Positions 1 through 8,837 of a DNA stretch of 64,000 nucleotides are shown here, one piece after another. The notes beneath the pieces were generated by a model. It was not told the DNA's origin. It saw only the letters and a list, made by a program, of their open reading frames with translations, and searched no databases. How positions within the stretch are numbered: position 1 is the stretch's first letter; each line of letters opens with the position of its first letter. This stretch comes from Paenibacillus hemerocallicola (GTDB lineage: Bacteria > Bacillota > Bacilli > Paenibacillales > NBRC-103111), in NCBI RefSeq assembly GCF_006265175.1, contig NZ_VDCQ01000014.1:62001-126000 (forward strand), given 5' to 3'. The position numbers were made by a program, and so were the translations under genes.

Positions 1-280
1 CGTGCACAAATTGTTTTCCGCCTCCGTGAAATAGGATCTTTCCCGAGGTTTTTACCGAAATTGCCCAATGACGGCGTGAACGGTTTGAATACACTTTATG
101 CATTATTTGTCTGTCAAGTTTCACAGAGCACAGTTTTTTGATGTCAAAATAAACGCTATTCATACCTGCGCCACGCTTTCCATTTCAAATCTCCCCTGAT
201 GGAATCATAAGTAAAGCTTTTTCCCTTGTCAATCTCAAACTGGATCAAAAAACATCTTTTGTTTCTTACAGCATAGTTTT

Positions 281-296
281 ATACCGTTTGTGGTAT
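281..296 (+). promoter_or_regulatory. Possible operator (ATACC-GGTAT inverted repeat)
   Basis: An inverted repeat ATACC-N6-GGTAT lies about 75 bp before the first gene. It could be a repressor site or chance. The rest of 1-368 holds no gene that I can support and looks like A/T-rich intergenic DNA. Confidence 0.25.
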
Positions 297-368
297 TGTT
301 TGCCGCGGTTCACATTTCTATAATCGTGTCAGCGGACAAAGGTCCGACGTTGATAAAGGAGTTCAAAT

Positions 369-1124
369 ATGAGGATGAGATTCGACAAAAAGACCGCGAT
401 TGTCACAGGCGGCGGGGGAAGTATTGGAGGCGCGACCGCAAAAATGCTCGCCGAGGAGGGCTGCAGTGTACTCGTTTGCGATTATGATTTTGAAAATGCC
501 GCAGCAGTCTGTAATGAGATTTCAAAAAAAGGCGGCGTTGCGGTACCTATGCAGGTAAATGTAAAATCATCTGTCGAAGCTGATGCGGCAGTTGCAAAAG
601 CAATGGAGCTTTGGGGGCAGATTGATATTCTCGTATGCAGCGCGGGCGGAAGCGCGCGTGAGCTTTGCGCGCCTCTGATCGATCAGACAGACGAGGTGAT
701 ACAAAACATGATAGGTATAAACCTTTACGGAGTCATCTGGTTTAACCGGGCGGCGGCGCGCGAGATGGTCAAGCGTCGTTATGGCAAGATCATAAATGTT
801 GCTTCCACCGTAGGCACCCAGGGAAGAAAACACATGGCGGAATACAGCGCCGCAAAAGGCGGCGTTATCGCCATGACAAAAACGCTTGCCATTGAGCTTG
901 GCAAATCCAACATCAACGTAAACGCGGTTTCCCCCGGGGTCGTTCCGCGTGAGTCCGGCCACAACTGGAACTCTCAGTCTGTTATGGATAAAACGGCTGT
1001 TCCCGAGGATATCGGAGGCATGATTCTTTATCTCGCTTCGGACGCGGCAAACTTCTGTACAGGCGCCAACTATCTTGTCGACGGCGGCAACAGTCTCGGA
1101 GTTTTGGGAATCAGCATGAGATGA
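369..1124 (+). CDS. SDR-family NAD(P)-dependent oxidoreductase
   Basis: A 251-residue classical short-chain dehydrogenase, the usual length for the family. Visible motifs are the nucleotide-binding TGGGGSIGG near residue 12, and a catalytic set Ser (in INVASTVG), Tyr and Lys (in YSAAKGG). The C-terminus ends DGGNSLGV, typical of FabG-like members. It should oxidise or reduce a hydroxyl/keto group of a small cytosolic substrate, which the sequence does not identify. The start is set by AAAGGAG 5 bp upstream of ATG 369. It stands alone and is followed by a strong terminator, so it is probably the last gene of a unit entering from the left or a single-gene unit. Confidence 0.9.
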   Translation: MRMRFDKKTAIVTGGGGSIGGATAKMLAEEGCSVLVCDYDFENAAAVCNEISKKGGVAVPMQVNVKSSVEADAAVAKAMELWGQIDILVCSAGGSARELCAPLIDQTDEVIQNMIGINLYGVIWFNRAAAREMVKRRYGKIINVASTVGTQGRKHMAEYSAAKGGVIAMTKTLAIELGKSNINVNAVSPGVVPRESGHNWNSQSVMDKTAVPEDIGGMILYLASDAANFCTGANYLVDGGNSLGVLGISMR

Positions 1125-1171
1125 ACACTTATTTTGCTTCAAAGCGACAAAAGGTTCATATGAGGTGTATT

Positions 1172-1195
1172 ACCCGGCTTCCGCCGGGTTTTTTT
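1172..1195 (+). terminator. Rho-independent terminator
   Basis: A perfect 7-bp stem (ACCCGGC, loop TTCC, GCCGGGT) is followed by a run of seven T. It closes the SDR gene and separates it from the CAZyme unit. Confidence 0.9.
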
Positions 1196-1229
1196 GAACG
1201 TTAAAGAAAGTTTAAGTTCGCTAAAGCGG

Positions 1230-1295
1230 TATGACAATGATTCATAGTAGTATGAATAATGTATATTTTAACGGTTTGCATATATGAAGTACACT
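1230..1295 (+). promoter_or_regulatory. Family 1 promoter/operator, copy 1
   Basis: Two direct repeats beginning TATGA (1230 and 1251, 21 bp apart) precede TATATTTTA, and a -10-like TACACT lies at 1290-1295, exactly 59 bp after ATGACA at 1231. A weak -35 (TTTAAC) sits 17 bp before TACACT. The same layout recurs at 6174 and 7707. Phased direct repeats abutting a poor -35 are typical of AraC-family activator sites. It would drive the secreted CAZyme. Confidence 0.75.
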
Positions 1296-1459
1296 TCAAA
1301 GTATGAAACGTTTTCATGATGAATTCAACCGGGAAGGGAGATGATGCGTTTGAAACGAAGCGATTCCGAATAGGAATACAGGCCCAAGTAAAAACGCTGC
1401 GCTGAATGCAGCAATGGAAAACGAATTCCGAGAAGCTTAGCAAATGATGAGGTGAATAC

Positions 1460-4400
1460 ATGAAGAAAATCATGCATGTGATTATAACGACATTGTTTCT
1501 CACATTGATGATGGCTGCAAGCATTGCTGTATTGACGTCCAACGCCTATGCAGACGGAGAGCAAACGGTTTATCTGGACGCTTCGCAAGGGCAAGACACG
1601 AATTCCGGCGAGTCTGCATCAACGTCGTTCAAAACTCTTGACCGGGCAATCGGGGAAATGGGTACAGGAGGCGGTAAAATCGTTCTTGTATCCGATTATA
1701 ACATTGCCTCGGATTACACCGAGCCGCAGCATAGCGCAGTCGTCACTCTTACTTCCCACGACGGCATGCAAGATTACGGCGGGGCGCTTGCTTTCGTAGG
1801 GTCAAGCGAAACGGTGTACAGACTTTCGGGTCCTACTACATTTAGCAATCTCACGATCGAGACCGCTTCATGGACTATCTTTGCCGCACAGTTCAATCCA
1901 ATTGTTTTTGACGAGGGAGTAACTACCGTAAGCACTTCGTCGCCGGGAGCAAGGCAACTATTTGTTGTCGGAGGGTATCAGGCGCCGAATAGCAACAGCC
2001 TTCCACTTGATCTTGACTCGCACGTAACGATCAATAGCGGTACATTTTATAAGATAGCCGGGTTTACAAGAACCAAGGGGATTGCAACGCAGTTTTATCT
2101 CGGTACTTCTCACATTACGGTAAACGGCGGAGATATTACGGAGATCTATGGGGCTTCCTTGTACAATCACGGTTCCGAAAATACGGTGATCCGTGTAACC
2201 GGCGGTAAGATCGCCAAGATTAACGCGGGAGGAGACGTATCCAGATACCTTACCGGTTCGGCACATATTGAGCTGCTGGGCGGAACGGTTACGACTATTG
2301 ATGTGAACAACGTCATTGGAGACGCAACACTTACACTTGATGGGGCGACGTATAGCGATGCTTTGGTCAGCTACTATAACGACACCATCCACAATCGCGC
2401 CATTCAAGCAGGCTCCAAGAAGACCGTTAGATACAATTCGATTTATTACACCGCAGCTCAGATCGCAGCACTTGAGCAGTCCTTTGACAAGGCGGAAAAC
2501 TTTGCGCAGGTGTTTGTTCGCGAGGGCGCCGGCGGAGACGGCTGCACGGAGATCTATCCCTGCGCAAGTCTGAAGAAGGCTTTTGAGTATCTCAAGGTAA
2601 GCGGCGGAACGATTCATGTCAATGGCTCGGTTAATTGGGACTTGGGAGCTTCTGTGCCGCAGGCAAATGGGAATATTACCGTTAAAGGTGATAAATCGGG
2701 CAAGATTATATTCCCGCGCGATGCAAACGTAAAGTTTGAAAGCGGTATCACGTTTGAAACTATAAAGATTTCCCATGAAAACAAGCTTACGCTCGCAGCA
2801 TATGGAAGCAATCTTGCATTCGGCGACGGGGTTGTCACGGATCGTTCGCAAGGGATTACCGTTTTCGGCGGTGCTGACCAGTCTTCCATAACGATCAACA
2901 GCGGCTCGTTTGAACATGTAATCGGTATTGCTGACATTAACGCTGATTTTTCCGGAACTGCTGAAATTGTTGTCAACGGAGGCAGGATAGACAATCTATG
3001 GTCCGGCACAACAGACCCCTATCATGTAGCACATGCGCAAACCTCGGTTTATGGCGGAAGCATCGGTACGATGTATTCTTCAGCGAAGCATATTACCCAA
3101 TCTCTGACTCTTCGTCTTTACGGCGGCAGCGTGAATACGGTAAACCTTGACAGACTTGATAAAAACGTCACGCTGAAGCTGTCCGGCACGCAGGTGGCCA
3201 GCTTGTCGGCTTCGGAATGGGGCCAAGAATCGGCGCAAAGAACGCTGATATACGATCCCGATGCGTACGCAGCAACGGTAGCCGGTGTTGCGGGTCTGTT
3301 CGACAACAAGATAACAGACAAATATATATATGTAATGGACGGCGGAAAGGGAGACGGAAGCAGTGCCGTCAGTCCGCTCGGAGATCTGAACGAGGCGATC
3401 GCGCTTCTCGGAGAGGATGGCTATGTCGTCATAAGCGAAATGTATACGATCGATGCGACGTACACGGTAAATCCGCATGATTATAAGGTAACATTAACTT
3501 CTTATGACCATGATATGGATTACAGAAGCAAGGGAGCTGTCATTGATCTTGCGAAAAATTTGCTTCTTGGAGGCGAGACCGTCATAGAGAAGCTGCAGTT
3601 CAATTCTCCTGCTGCAGCAATCCTATATGCAATGGGGAAACCGCTTACAATAGGCGATGGTGTGGACACGACGCTTACGCTTGGAAGCACATCGTACATC
3701 CACATCGTAGGCGGACACAATCGCGATGTGGCAACGCCGGATATACGTCTTGTAGTCAACAGCGGAAACTGGGGAGTTCTTCGCGGAGGCACAGATTACA
3801 CAAGATCCGTTGCGAGCGACTTGAACATTGATATTACAATTAACGGCGGTACGTTCAACCGATACGTTGCAGGAGCACAGAGAGGTCAGACTACCGGCAC
3901 AATCAAGCTTACGGTGAACGGCGGAGTATTCAAGCAAGGACTGTTTGCCGTGTATGAGGAGGACGGCGCAGCTTACAGCGCTTCATACGATGTTGTGTTC
4001 AACATCAACGGCGGCGAGTTCTGGGGCATGATCGGCCCTGCGCGCAGCCAATCGACCATCATTAACGGAACGTACCACGTCAACCTGAACGGCGGCGATT
4101 TCAGCCATCTTACAGATTTTAACGGAACGGAACCATACGGGGGCGGCATGACAAGTTCTCTTGCGATAAGCCCTGACTTCGATATGGACAAAGAGCCTGA
4201 GGGCACGATCACCTTTACAAACTATCTTCGTCCCAGCGCGGACCCGTACTTGTTCTACTATAACGGATTTTATTATTACACCGCGACGGCCGGGTCCTCA
4301 ATCGCCTTGCATAAGGCAGCGAACATACCGGACTTACAAACATCGGCCGGTTATACCATATTCAAACCTACAACTGGAAAGAATCTCTGGTCGCCTGAAA

Positions 4401-6130
4401 TTCACTATTTTTCAACGGCTGACGTAGGAGCGGAAAACGCAGGCTGGTACATGTTTGTTGGAATGGATGACGGTACGACTGCCAATCAGCGCCAGCAGGT
4501 ACTCAAGTGTCTTGACGGGGACAATCTTCTCGGACGCTGGGGCAATCCCGCAACAGGAGAAGTAAACGTACCGATCCGGATGGTCAATGAGGATAATCCG
4601 TCATTCAACAATGACGAGCTCACCGGAGGAATATCCGTAATGAGAATTAACGGTGAGGTATATTTTACGTACGTCAGTGAGGAAGGCCGCGGCACGCCGG
4701 ACTTCCACCAGACAATCAATATAACCGAATTTAAAAATCCGTGGACCGTTACAGGAGAGCCTACCATCATAGCCGTACCCGAGTACGAGTGGGAAATGGG
4801 CGGATACGGACAGAGTTCAACGGATCCTAACGTATGGTATCCGAAAGTGGTCGAGGGCGCTACGGCGGTATATGGAAAGAACGGAGAGGTGTATCTTGCT
4901 TACTCGGCAAGCGGGTACTGGACGATCTACTATTCGATCGGGTTTTTGAAGTTTAGGGGAGGAGATCCGTTTGACGCGTCAAGTTGGGTGAAAAATCCGA
5001 CGCCGATTCTGTCTCGTTCAAGCACGGTTAACGGAATTGGCACCGGCCCGATTTTTACAGACGCGGAGGGTAAGCGGTGGATCATTTACCAGGCTCGCCT
5101 GGGAGCCGATGCGTCAGGCGGCAGGGTGTCCATTGTCGAGCCGTACTATACCGATCATCATAAAGTGACGATCGGCAACGGTTCGGGTCAGCCGGCTCCT
5201 CTGGAGACCGAATATACGGTCCGTGTGAACCGTACTCCGCTGTCGGCGAAAGTGTCGGGTTTTGGAAGCGCGGCACCCGTCATGACATCCATAAGTTTTG
5301 GGGGAGCGGTTTCCCCGGCACAGGCAGGTACGGTGAAACAAACGGTCGTAACGGCAGCTTACAGCAACAACACGACGATCGATGTTACAGCTTGGGCTCG
5401 CTATGCAAGCTCGGACCCGAGCGTTGCGGACATATCGACTGCGGGGCTGATCCTGTACAAGAACGCCGGTACGACGGTACTGACGGCGACATACGGGGGA
5501 CTCGTCTCGGATGCCGTTACCGTACAGGTGTACGGAACAACGAACAGCACCGCCAAGCCGGGCATACCGGTGCTGGCCGATAACAACGGTCACGATAACG
5601 GGATACCGGATGGAGCTTACGATATCACGATGAACTTATGGCATGGAGAAAATGGCTGGATCTATACGTTGTACGAGAACGATGTGCCGGTGGACACGAA
5701 GGTTTTAACCGACCGTACCCCTGCTGCACAGACGGTCGTAACCGCGATTGGCGGCAAGCCGAACGGCACCTATCGTTACCGCGCGGAGCTTGCGAATGCG
5801 TTTGGTACAACGAGCAGCGATACGCATGTCGTCACCGTCACAAAAGCGGCCCCGGACAAGCCGGTATTGGCCCATAATAATTGGGATGGAGACGGCAGCT
5901 TTCAAGTGAACATGAATATGTGGTGGGGAACGAACGGAGCGACGTATCGCTTATACGAGAACGAGGTTCTGATCGATACGCAGACGTTGACGGAGCATAC
6001 GCCTTCCGCACAATCGGCTGTAACGGGCATCGCAAACAAAGGCTCCGGCACCTATGTGTACCGGGCGGAGCTCGTCAACTATGCGGGCGTCGCTTCAAGC
6101 GACAAGCTGACCGTGGTCGTCAACAAATAG
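1460..6130 (+). CDS. Secreted multidomain CAZyme: 3 beta-helix modules, GH43, Big2, 2 ChiA-N-like domains
   Basis: A 1556-residue exported protein. Residues 1-31 form a signal peptide (KK, hydrophobic core, AYA cleavage site). Three homologous right-handed beta-helix modules follow at about 36-348, 349-620 and 621-905, each opening with a YLD/VFV/IYV strand, a GxDG-like turn and a helix (FKTLDRAI, LKKAFEYL, LNEAIALL), and each rich in VNGG turns. Residues about 915-1230 are a GH43-type five-bladed propeller: ADPY supplies the likely base Asp, WSPEIH is the conserved second-blade motif, and the Glu of VVEGA near 1130 is the likely acid. A Big2-like Ig domain (about 1277-1358) and two tandem ChiA N-terminal-like domains (about 1365-1463 and 1464-1556, each with W-G-NG-Y-LYE) end it. 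It probably cleaves arabinosyl/xylosyl links in plant polysaccharide outside the cell. GAGGTGA precedes ATG 1460. Confidence 0.85.
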   Translation: MKKIMHVIITTLFLTLMMAASIAVLTSNAYADGEQTVYLDASQGQDTNSGESASTSFKTLDRAIGEMGTGGGKIVLVSDYNIASDYTEPQHSAVVTLTSHDGMQDYGGALAFVGSSETVYRLSGPTTFSNLTIETASWTIFAAQFNPIVFDEGVTTVSTSSPGARQLFVVGGYQAPNSNSLPLDLDSHVTINSGTFYKIAGFTRTKGIATQFYLGTSHITVNGGDITEIYGASLYNHGSENTVIRVTGGKIAKINAGGDVSRYLTGSAHIELLGGTVTTIDVNNVIGDATLTLDGATYSDALVSYYNDTIHNRAIQAGSKKTVRYNSIYYTAAQIAALEQSFDKAENFAQVFVREGAGGDGCTEIYPCASLKKAFEYLKVSGGTIHVNGSVNWDLGASVPQANGNITVKGDKSGKIIFPRDANVKFESGITFETIKISHENKLTLAAYGSNLAFGDGVVTDRSQGITVFGGADQSSITINSGSFEHVIGIADINADFSGTAEIVVNGGRIDNLWSGTTDPYHVAHAQTSVYGGSIGTMYSSAKHITQSLTLRLYGGSVNTVNLDRLDKNVTLKLSGTQVASLSASEWGQESAQRTLIYDPDAYAATVAGVAGLFDNKITDKYIYVMDGGKGDGSSAVSPLGDLNEAIALLGEDGYVVISEMYTIDATYTVNPHDYKVTLTSYDHDMDYRSKGAVIDLAKNLLLGGETVIEKLQFNSPAAAILYAMGKPLTIGDGVDTTLTLGSTSYIHIVGGHNRDVATPDIRLVVNSGNWGVLRGGTDYTRSVASDLNIDITINGGTFNRYVAGAQRGQTTGTIKLTVNGGVFKQGLFAVYEEDGAAYSASYDVVFNINGGEFWGMIGPARSQSTIINGTYHVNLNGGDFSHLTDFNGTEPYGGGMTSSLAISPDFDMDKEPEGTITFTNYLRPSADPYLFYYNGFYYYTATAGSSIALHKAANIPDLQTSAGYTIFKPTTGKNLWSPEIHYFSTADVGAENAGWYMFVGMDDGTTANQRQQVLKCLDGDNLLGRWGNPATGEVNVPIRMVNEDNPSFNNDELTGGISVMRINGEVYFTYVSEEGRGTPDFHQTINITEFKNPWTVTGEPTIIAVPEYEWEMGGYGQSSTDPNVWYPKVVEGATAVYGKNGEVYLAYSASGYWTIYYSIGFLKFRGGDPFDASSWVKNPTPILSRSSTVNGIGTGPIFTDAEGKRWIIYQARLGADASGGRVSIVEPYYTDHHKVTIGNGSGQPAPLETEYTVRVNRTPLSAKVSGFGSAAPVMTSISFGGAVSPAQAGTVKQTVVTAAYSNNTTIDVTAWARYASSDPSVADISTAGLILYKNAGTTVLTATYGGLVSDAVTVQVYGTTNSTAKPGIPVLADNNGHDNGIPDGAYDITMNLWHGENGWIYTLYENDVPVDTKVLTDRTPAAQTVVTAIGGKPNGTYRYRAELANAFGTTSSDTHVVTVTKAAPDKPVLAHNNWDGDGSFQVNMNMWWGTNGATYRLYENEVLIDTQTLTEHTPSAQSAVTGIANKGSGTYVYRAELVNYAGVASSDKLTVVVNK

Positions 6131-6173
6131 AGGCTGGCGAATAAGTTATGCTGCGTAAATGATCGTTCTCCGA

Positions 6174-6239
6174 TATGACAGAAATTCATGCTGCTATGAC
6201 CAATATATATTTTATCGGTTTCGTTGCATGAAGTACACT
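6174..6239 (+). promoter_or_regulatory. Family 1 promoter/operator, copy 2
   Basis: TATGAC direct repeats at 6174 and 6195 (21 bp apart), then TATATTTTATC and TACACT at 6234-6239. ATGACA to TACACT is 59 bp, identical to the copies at 1230 and 7707. It lies about 95 bp upstream of the lipoprotein SBP gene. Confidence 0.75.
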
Positions 6240-6335
6240 ACATTTCAGGGGAAGCTTTATGGAGGCCCTTATCGGTTGACTATTCCGGACGAATTATTCC
6301 AAAATCATTACACGAGAAAAGGGGTTTGTGTGCGA

Positions 6336-7676
6336 ATGAACAACAAAACACGGATGAGTCTTGTAGGAACCGGATTGATCGCCTTGATGGTTGTAAGCGC
6401 ATGCAGTAAGGAAGGGGGAAGTGAAGGGTCGAGCAAGACAGAGGACAAGACGCCATTCGAGTTGATATTTTATACTTCGGATCCGGCAGGCTGGGCCCAG
6501 GACAAGTTTGATCTTGTTTTTAAAGAAGCTCTTAAACAGAAATTTCCGTGGATCACCGTGAAAATTACCTCCAGTAAAACAACGGAGAATCCCGAATTGC
6601 CTGCTTCGGTAGAAGAGTATCTCGCATCGGGAGAAAGAATAGATGTCGTGTTGGCTTCCGCGGGTACAGCTTATGAATATGTAATGAAAAATCAATTACA
6701 GTTAGACATCTCCCCGTATATCAAAAAATATGAGTACAACATGAATCGGTTTCCCGATGCGATCGTTAAACAGGCCGAATCGATGGCCGGGAGCGGGAAA
6801 GGAATAATGGGTTTGCCGTTTGCGGTTGCGCCGCAAGCGTTGTATTACAATGTAGATATCTTCGACAAATTCGGAGTATCTTATCCCAAAGATGGCATGA
6901 CATGGGACGATGTGTATCAATTATCGAAACGATTAAACCGCAAAGAGGGCGAAACGCAATACTTTGGCTTCGGTTTCAATGCTCTGCATGAATCGTTTCT
7001 GAACCAGTGGTCGATGCCGCTGCTTGACCAGACCACTGTGAAATCAACATTGGATACGAACCCGAGGTGGACAGATTGGATCAACTATTTTGTGAGGTTT
7101 TACAGTGACCCCGCGTACGCGACATTGAAAAGAAGCGAACTTTCATGGACCGCGGAAGTCAAAAGGTTTACGCACGATCATACTTCGGCGATGCTCCCGA
7201 CGGTTACATCCTTGTACACGGATATCGACCTGCAAGGCATGAAGTGGGGGGTCGTAAGCCATCCGGTGTTTGCCGGCACCGATCTCGGACCGCAACCGTA
7301 TCCGCAATATTTGTTCATCACCTCGATGAACAAACACGCGGAGGATACGTTCCAAGTGTTGAATTACTTGACCTCGGAAGAGTTTCAGATGCAGGCTTCC
7401 CAAAAGGGCCATTTCCTGACTTCTTTAAAAGATCCCAAGATCAGGGCGGCCTTCGGGCAAAATGAACCGCAATTCCAAGGTAAAAATGTGCAAGCTTTCT
7501 GGCCGAAAAATTATGCGGATGCGACATGGATCGGCGACTTGAATGGTTCCGGCTGGGGAGCCCGCGTATCGAGCGCCATGTTGGATGTTATATTTAACGT
7601 GAGCGATACGAATACAGCGTTGAGAAAATGGGCCGAGGAAATGAATCAAAGAGTTTTGACGCTTCAGGGAAAATAA
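6336..7676 (+). CDS. ABC transporter family 1 solute-binding lipoprotein (SBP-1)
   Basis: About 446 residues. A lipoprotein signal (basic start, hydrophobic core, VVSAC with lipid-carrying Cys23) anchors it outside the membrane. The body fits sugar-type family 1 binding proteins, with the FDKFGVSYPKDGMTWDD signature shared by six other SBPs in this window. The start is uncertain: ATG 6336 is 11 bp from AGGGG and an in-frame GTG at 6330 is 5 bp from it. No permease or ATPase gene is adjacent, so it must use a transporter encoded elsewhere or act as a sensor. It shares its promoter type with the CAZyme before it and the catabolic operon after it, so it probably binds the product of the former and feeds the latter. 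Confidence 0.85.
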   Translation: MNNKTRMSLVGTGLIALMVVSACSKEGGSEGSSKTEDKTPFELIFYTSDPAGWAQDKFDLVFKEALKQKFPWITVKITSSKTTENPELPASVEEYLASGERIDVVLASAGTAYEYVMKNQLQLDISPYIKKYEYNMNRFPDAIVKQAESMAGSGKGIMGLPFAVAPQALYYNVDIFDKFGVSYPKDGMTWDDVYQLSKRLNRKEGETQYFGFGFNALHESFLNQWSMPLLDQTTVKSTLDTNPRWTDWINYFVRFYSDPAYATLKRSELSWTAEVKRFTHDHTSAMLPTVTSLYTDIDLQGMKWGVVSHPVFAGTDLGPQPYPQYLFITSMNKHAEDTFQVLNYLTSEEFQMQASQKGHFLTSLKDPKIRAAFGQNEPQFQGKNVQAFWPKNYADATWIGDLNGSGWGARVSSAMLDVIFNVSDTNTALRKWAEEMNQRVLTLQGK

Positions 7677-7706
7677 TAAATGGGAATCATTGGAGTCGAG
7701 CTCTGG

Positions 7707-7772
7707 TATGACAAAAATTCATAATGGTATGAATAATGTATATTTTATCTGCTTGAAATAATGACGTACACT
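7707..7772 (+). promoter_or_regulatory. Family 1 promoter/operator, copy 3
   Basis: TATGA repeats at 7707 and 7728 (21 bp apart), TATATTTTATC, and TACACT at 7767-7772, 59 bp from ATGACA. This copy heads the long operon that starts at 7823 and runs to about 17679. Confidence 0.75.
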
Positions 7773-7822
7773 TCGAATGAAGAAACGCTTGACGATTCGC
7801 AATAAGGAAGAGGTGTAGACCT

Positions 7823-8836
7823 ATGAAAGGGTGCCGGATTATTTGGCCTGCCCCGCGTCAAATCGAGCTTGAATATTATACCGTACGTCCGCTCAAGTCC
7901 GGAGAGGCTTTAATCGAAACGGAATTCAGCGCGATCAGCGCAGGCACGGAAAAAGCATGGCTCACTGCAATGCCGAACACGTCGGATCGTTTCCCGCAAA
8001 GACCGGGATACAGCTCTGTCGGGCGTATAGTCGAGGTGGGCGAAGACGTGAAGCATTTACGGACAGGCGACCGTGTGATCGGCTATTTTACCGGACATGC
8101 AAGCCTCGCGATCAAGTCGGCCGAAGCGCTTGTGAAAATTGACGATGAATCGATATCATCGACGGAAGCCGCTTTTGCCGTCATCGCGGGCATTTCCTTG
8201 CAAGGGGTACGCAAAGCTCGCCTGGAGCTGGGCGAATCGGTGATGGTAATGGGTCAAGGGATATTGGGGTTGTTCGCTACCCAATTGGCCCGATTAAGCG
8301 GAGGCTTGCCGGTTATCGCCGCGGATTTAAGCGAAAATAGACGCAAGCTCGCCCTGGAGTTTGGCGCAGATCATGCCTTCTGCCCAACGGACAAAGGGTT
8401 TGCAGACGAGGTGCGGGAGGCTACGAAAGGCAAAAATGTGAATGCGGTCATCGAAGTTTCCGGCGCGGCCAAAGCATTGAATCAATCGTTGGCCAGCACG
8501 GCGCGCCAGGGACGCATCGTTTTGCTAGGCTGTACGAGAGTCAGCGACACTTCCATCGATTTTTACAAAGACGTTCATAGAACAGGAATTTCGATCATCG
8601 GCGCTCATACGTTCGTTCGGCCAGATCGCGACTCGTATCCCGGATATTGGACACATCAGGACGACAGCCGCACCGTGCTCGGCCTGCTCTCCGCCGGGAG
8701 GTTGAACGTATCGCCGATGATATCCGAAGTGGTCTCGCCCGAGCAAGCGTCCAGGGTGTATACGCGGCTTATGGAACAAGAACATGCTCCGCTCGGGATC
8801 GTATTCGACTGGACGAAGATCAACAGGGGGAATTGA
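7823..8836 (+). CDS. MDR-superfamily dehydrogenase without canonical zinc ligands
   Basis: A 337-residue medium-chain dehydrogenase/reductase. The N-terminal GroES-like domain is followed by a Rossmann core with GQGILGLFATQLA near residue 144. The usual ICGTD zinc motif is replaced by ISAGTE and the structural-zinc Cys cluster is absent, as in BchC-like and sugar-associated members of the superfamily. Residues such as GDRVIGYF and the spaced Gly motifs are kept. It probably oxidises a sugar or sugar-derived alcohol with NAD(P). GAAGAGGTG precedes ATG 7823. It is the first gene of the operon and is followed after 1 bp by a Gfo/Idh gene, a pairing common in sugar-acid and inositol-like pathways. 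Confidence 0.8.
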   Translation: MKGCRIIWPAPRQIELEYYTVRPLKSGEALIETEFSAISAGTEKAWLTAMPNTSDRFPQRPGYSSVGRIVEVGEDVKHLRTGDRVIGYFTGHASLAIKSAEALVKIDDESISSTEAAFAVIAGISLQGVRKARLELGESVMVMGQGILGLFATQLARLSGGLPVIAADLSENRRKLALEFGADHAFCPTDKGFADEVREATKGKNVNAVIEVSGAAKALNQSLASTARQGRIVLLGCTRVSDTSIDFYKDVHRTGISIIGAHTFVRPDRDSYPGYWTHQDDSRTVLGLLSAGRLNVSPMISEVVSPEQASRVYTRLMEQEHAPLGIVFDWTKINRGN

Positions 8837-8837
8837 A

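Noticed and set aside
1958-2917. A 319-codon antisense frame inside the CAZyme gene
   Set aside because: Shadow of repetitive beta-helix coding sequence; no start signal and no recognisable domain.
7823-8836. A zinc-dependent alcohol dehydrogenase
   Set aside because: The catalytic and structural zinc ligands are not visible, so only the wider MDR superfamily is called.
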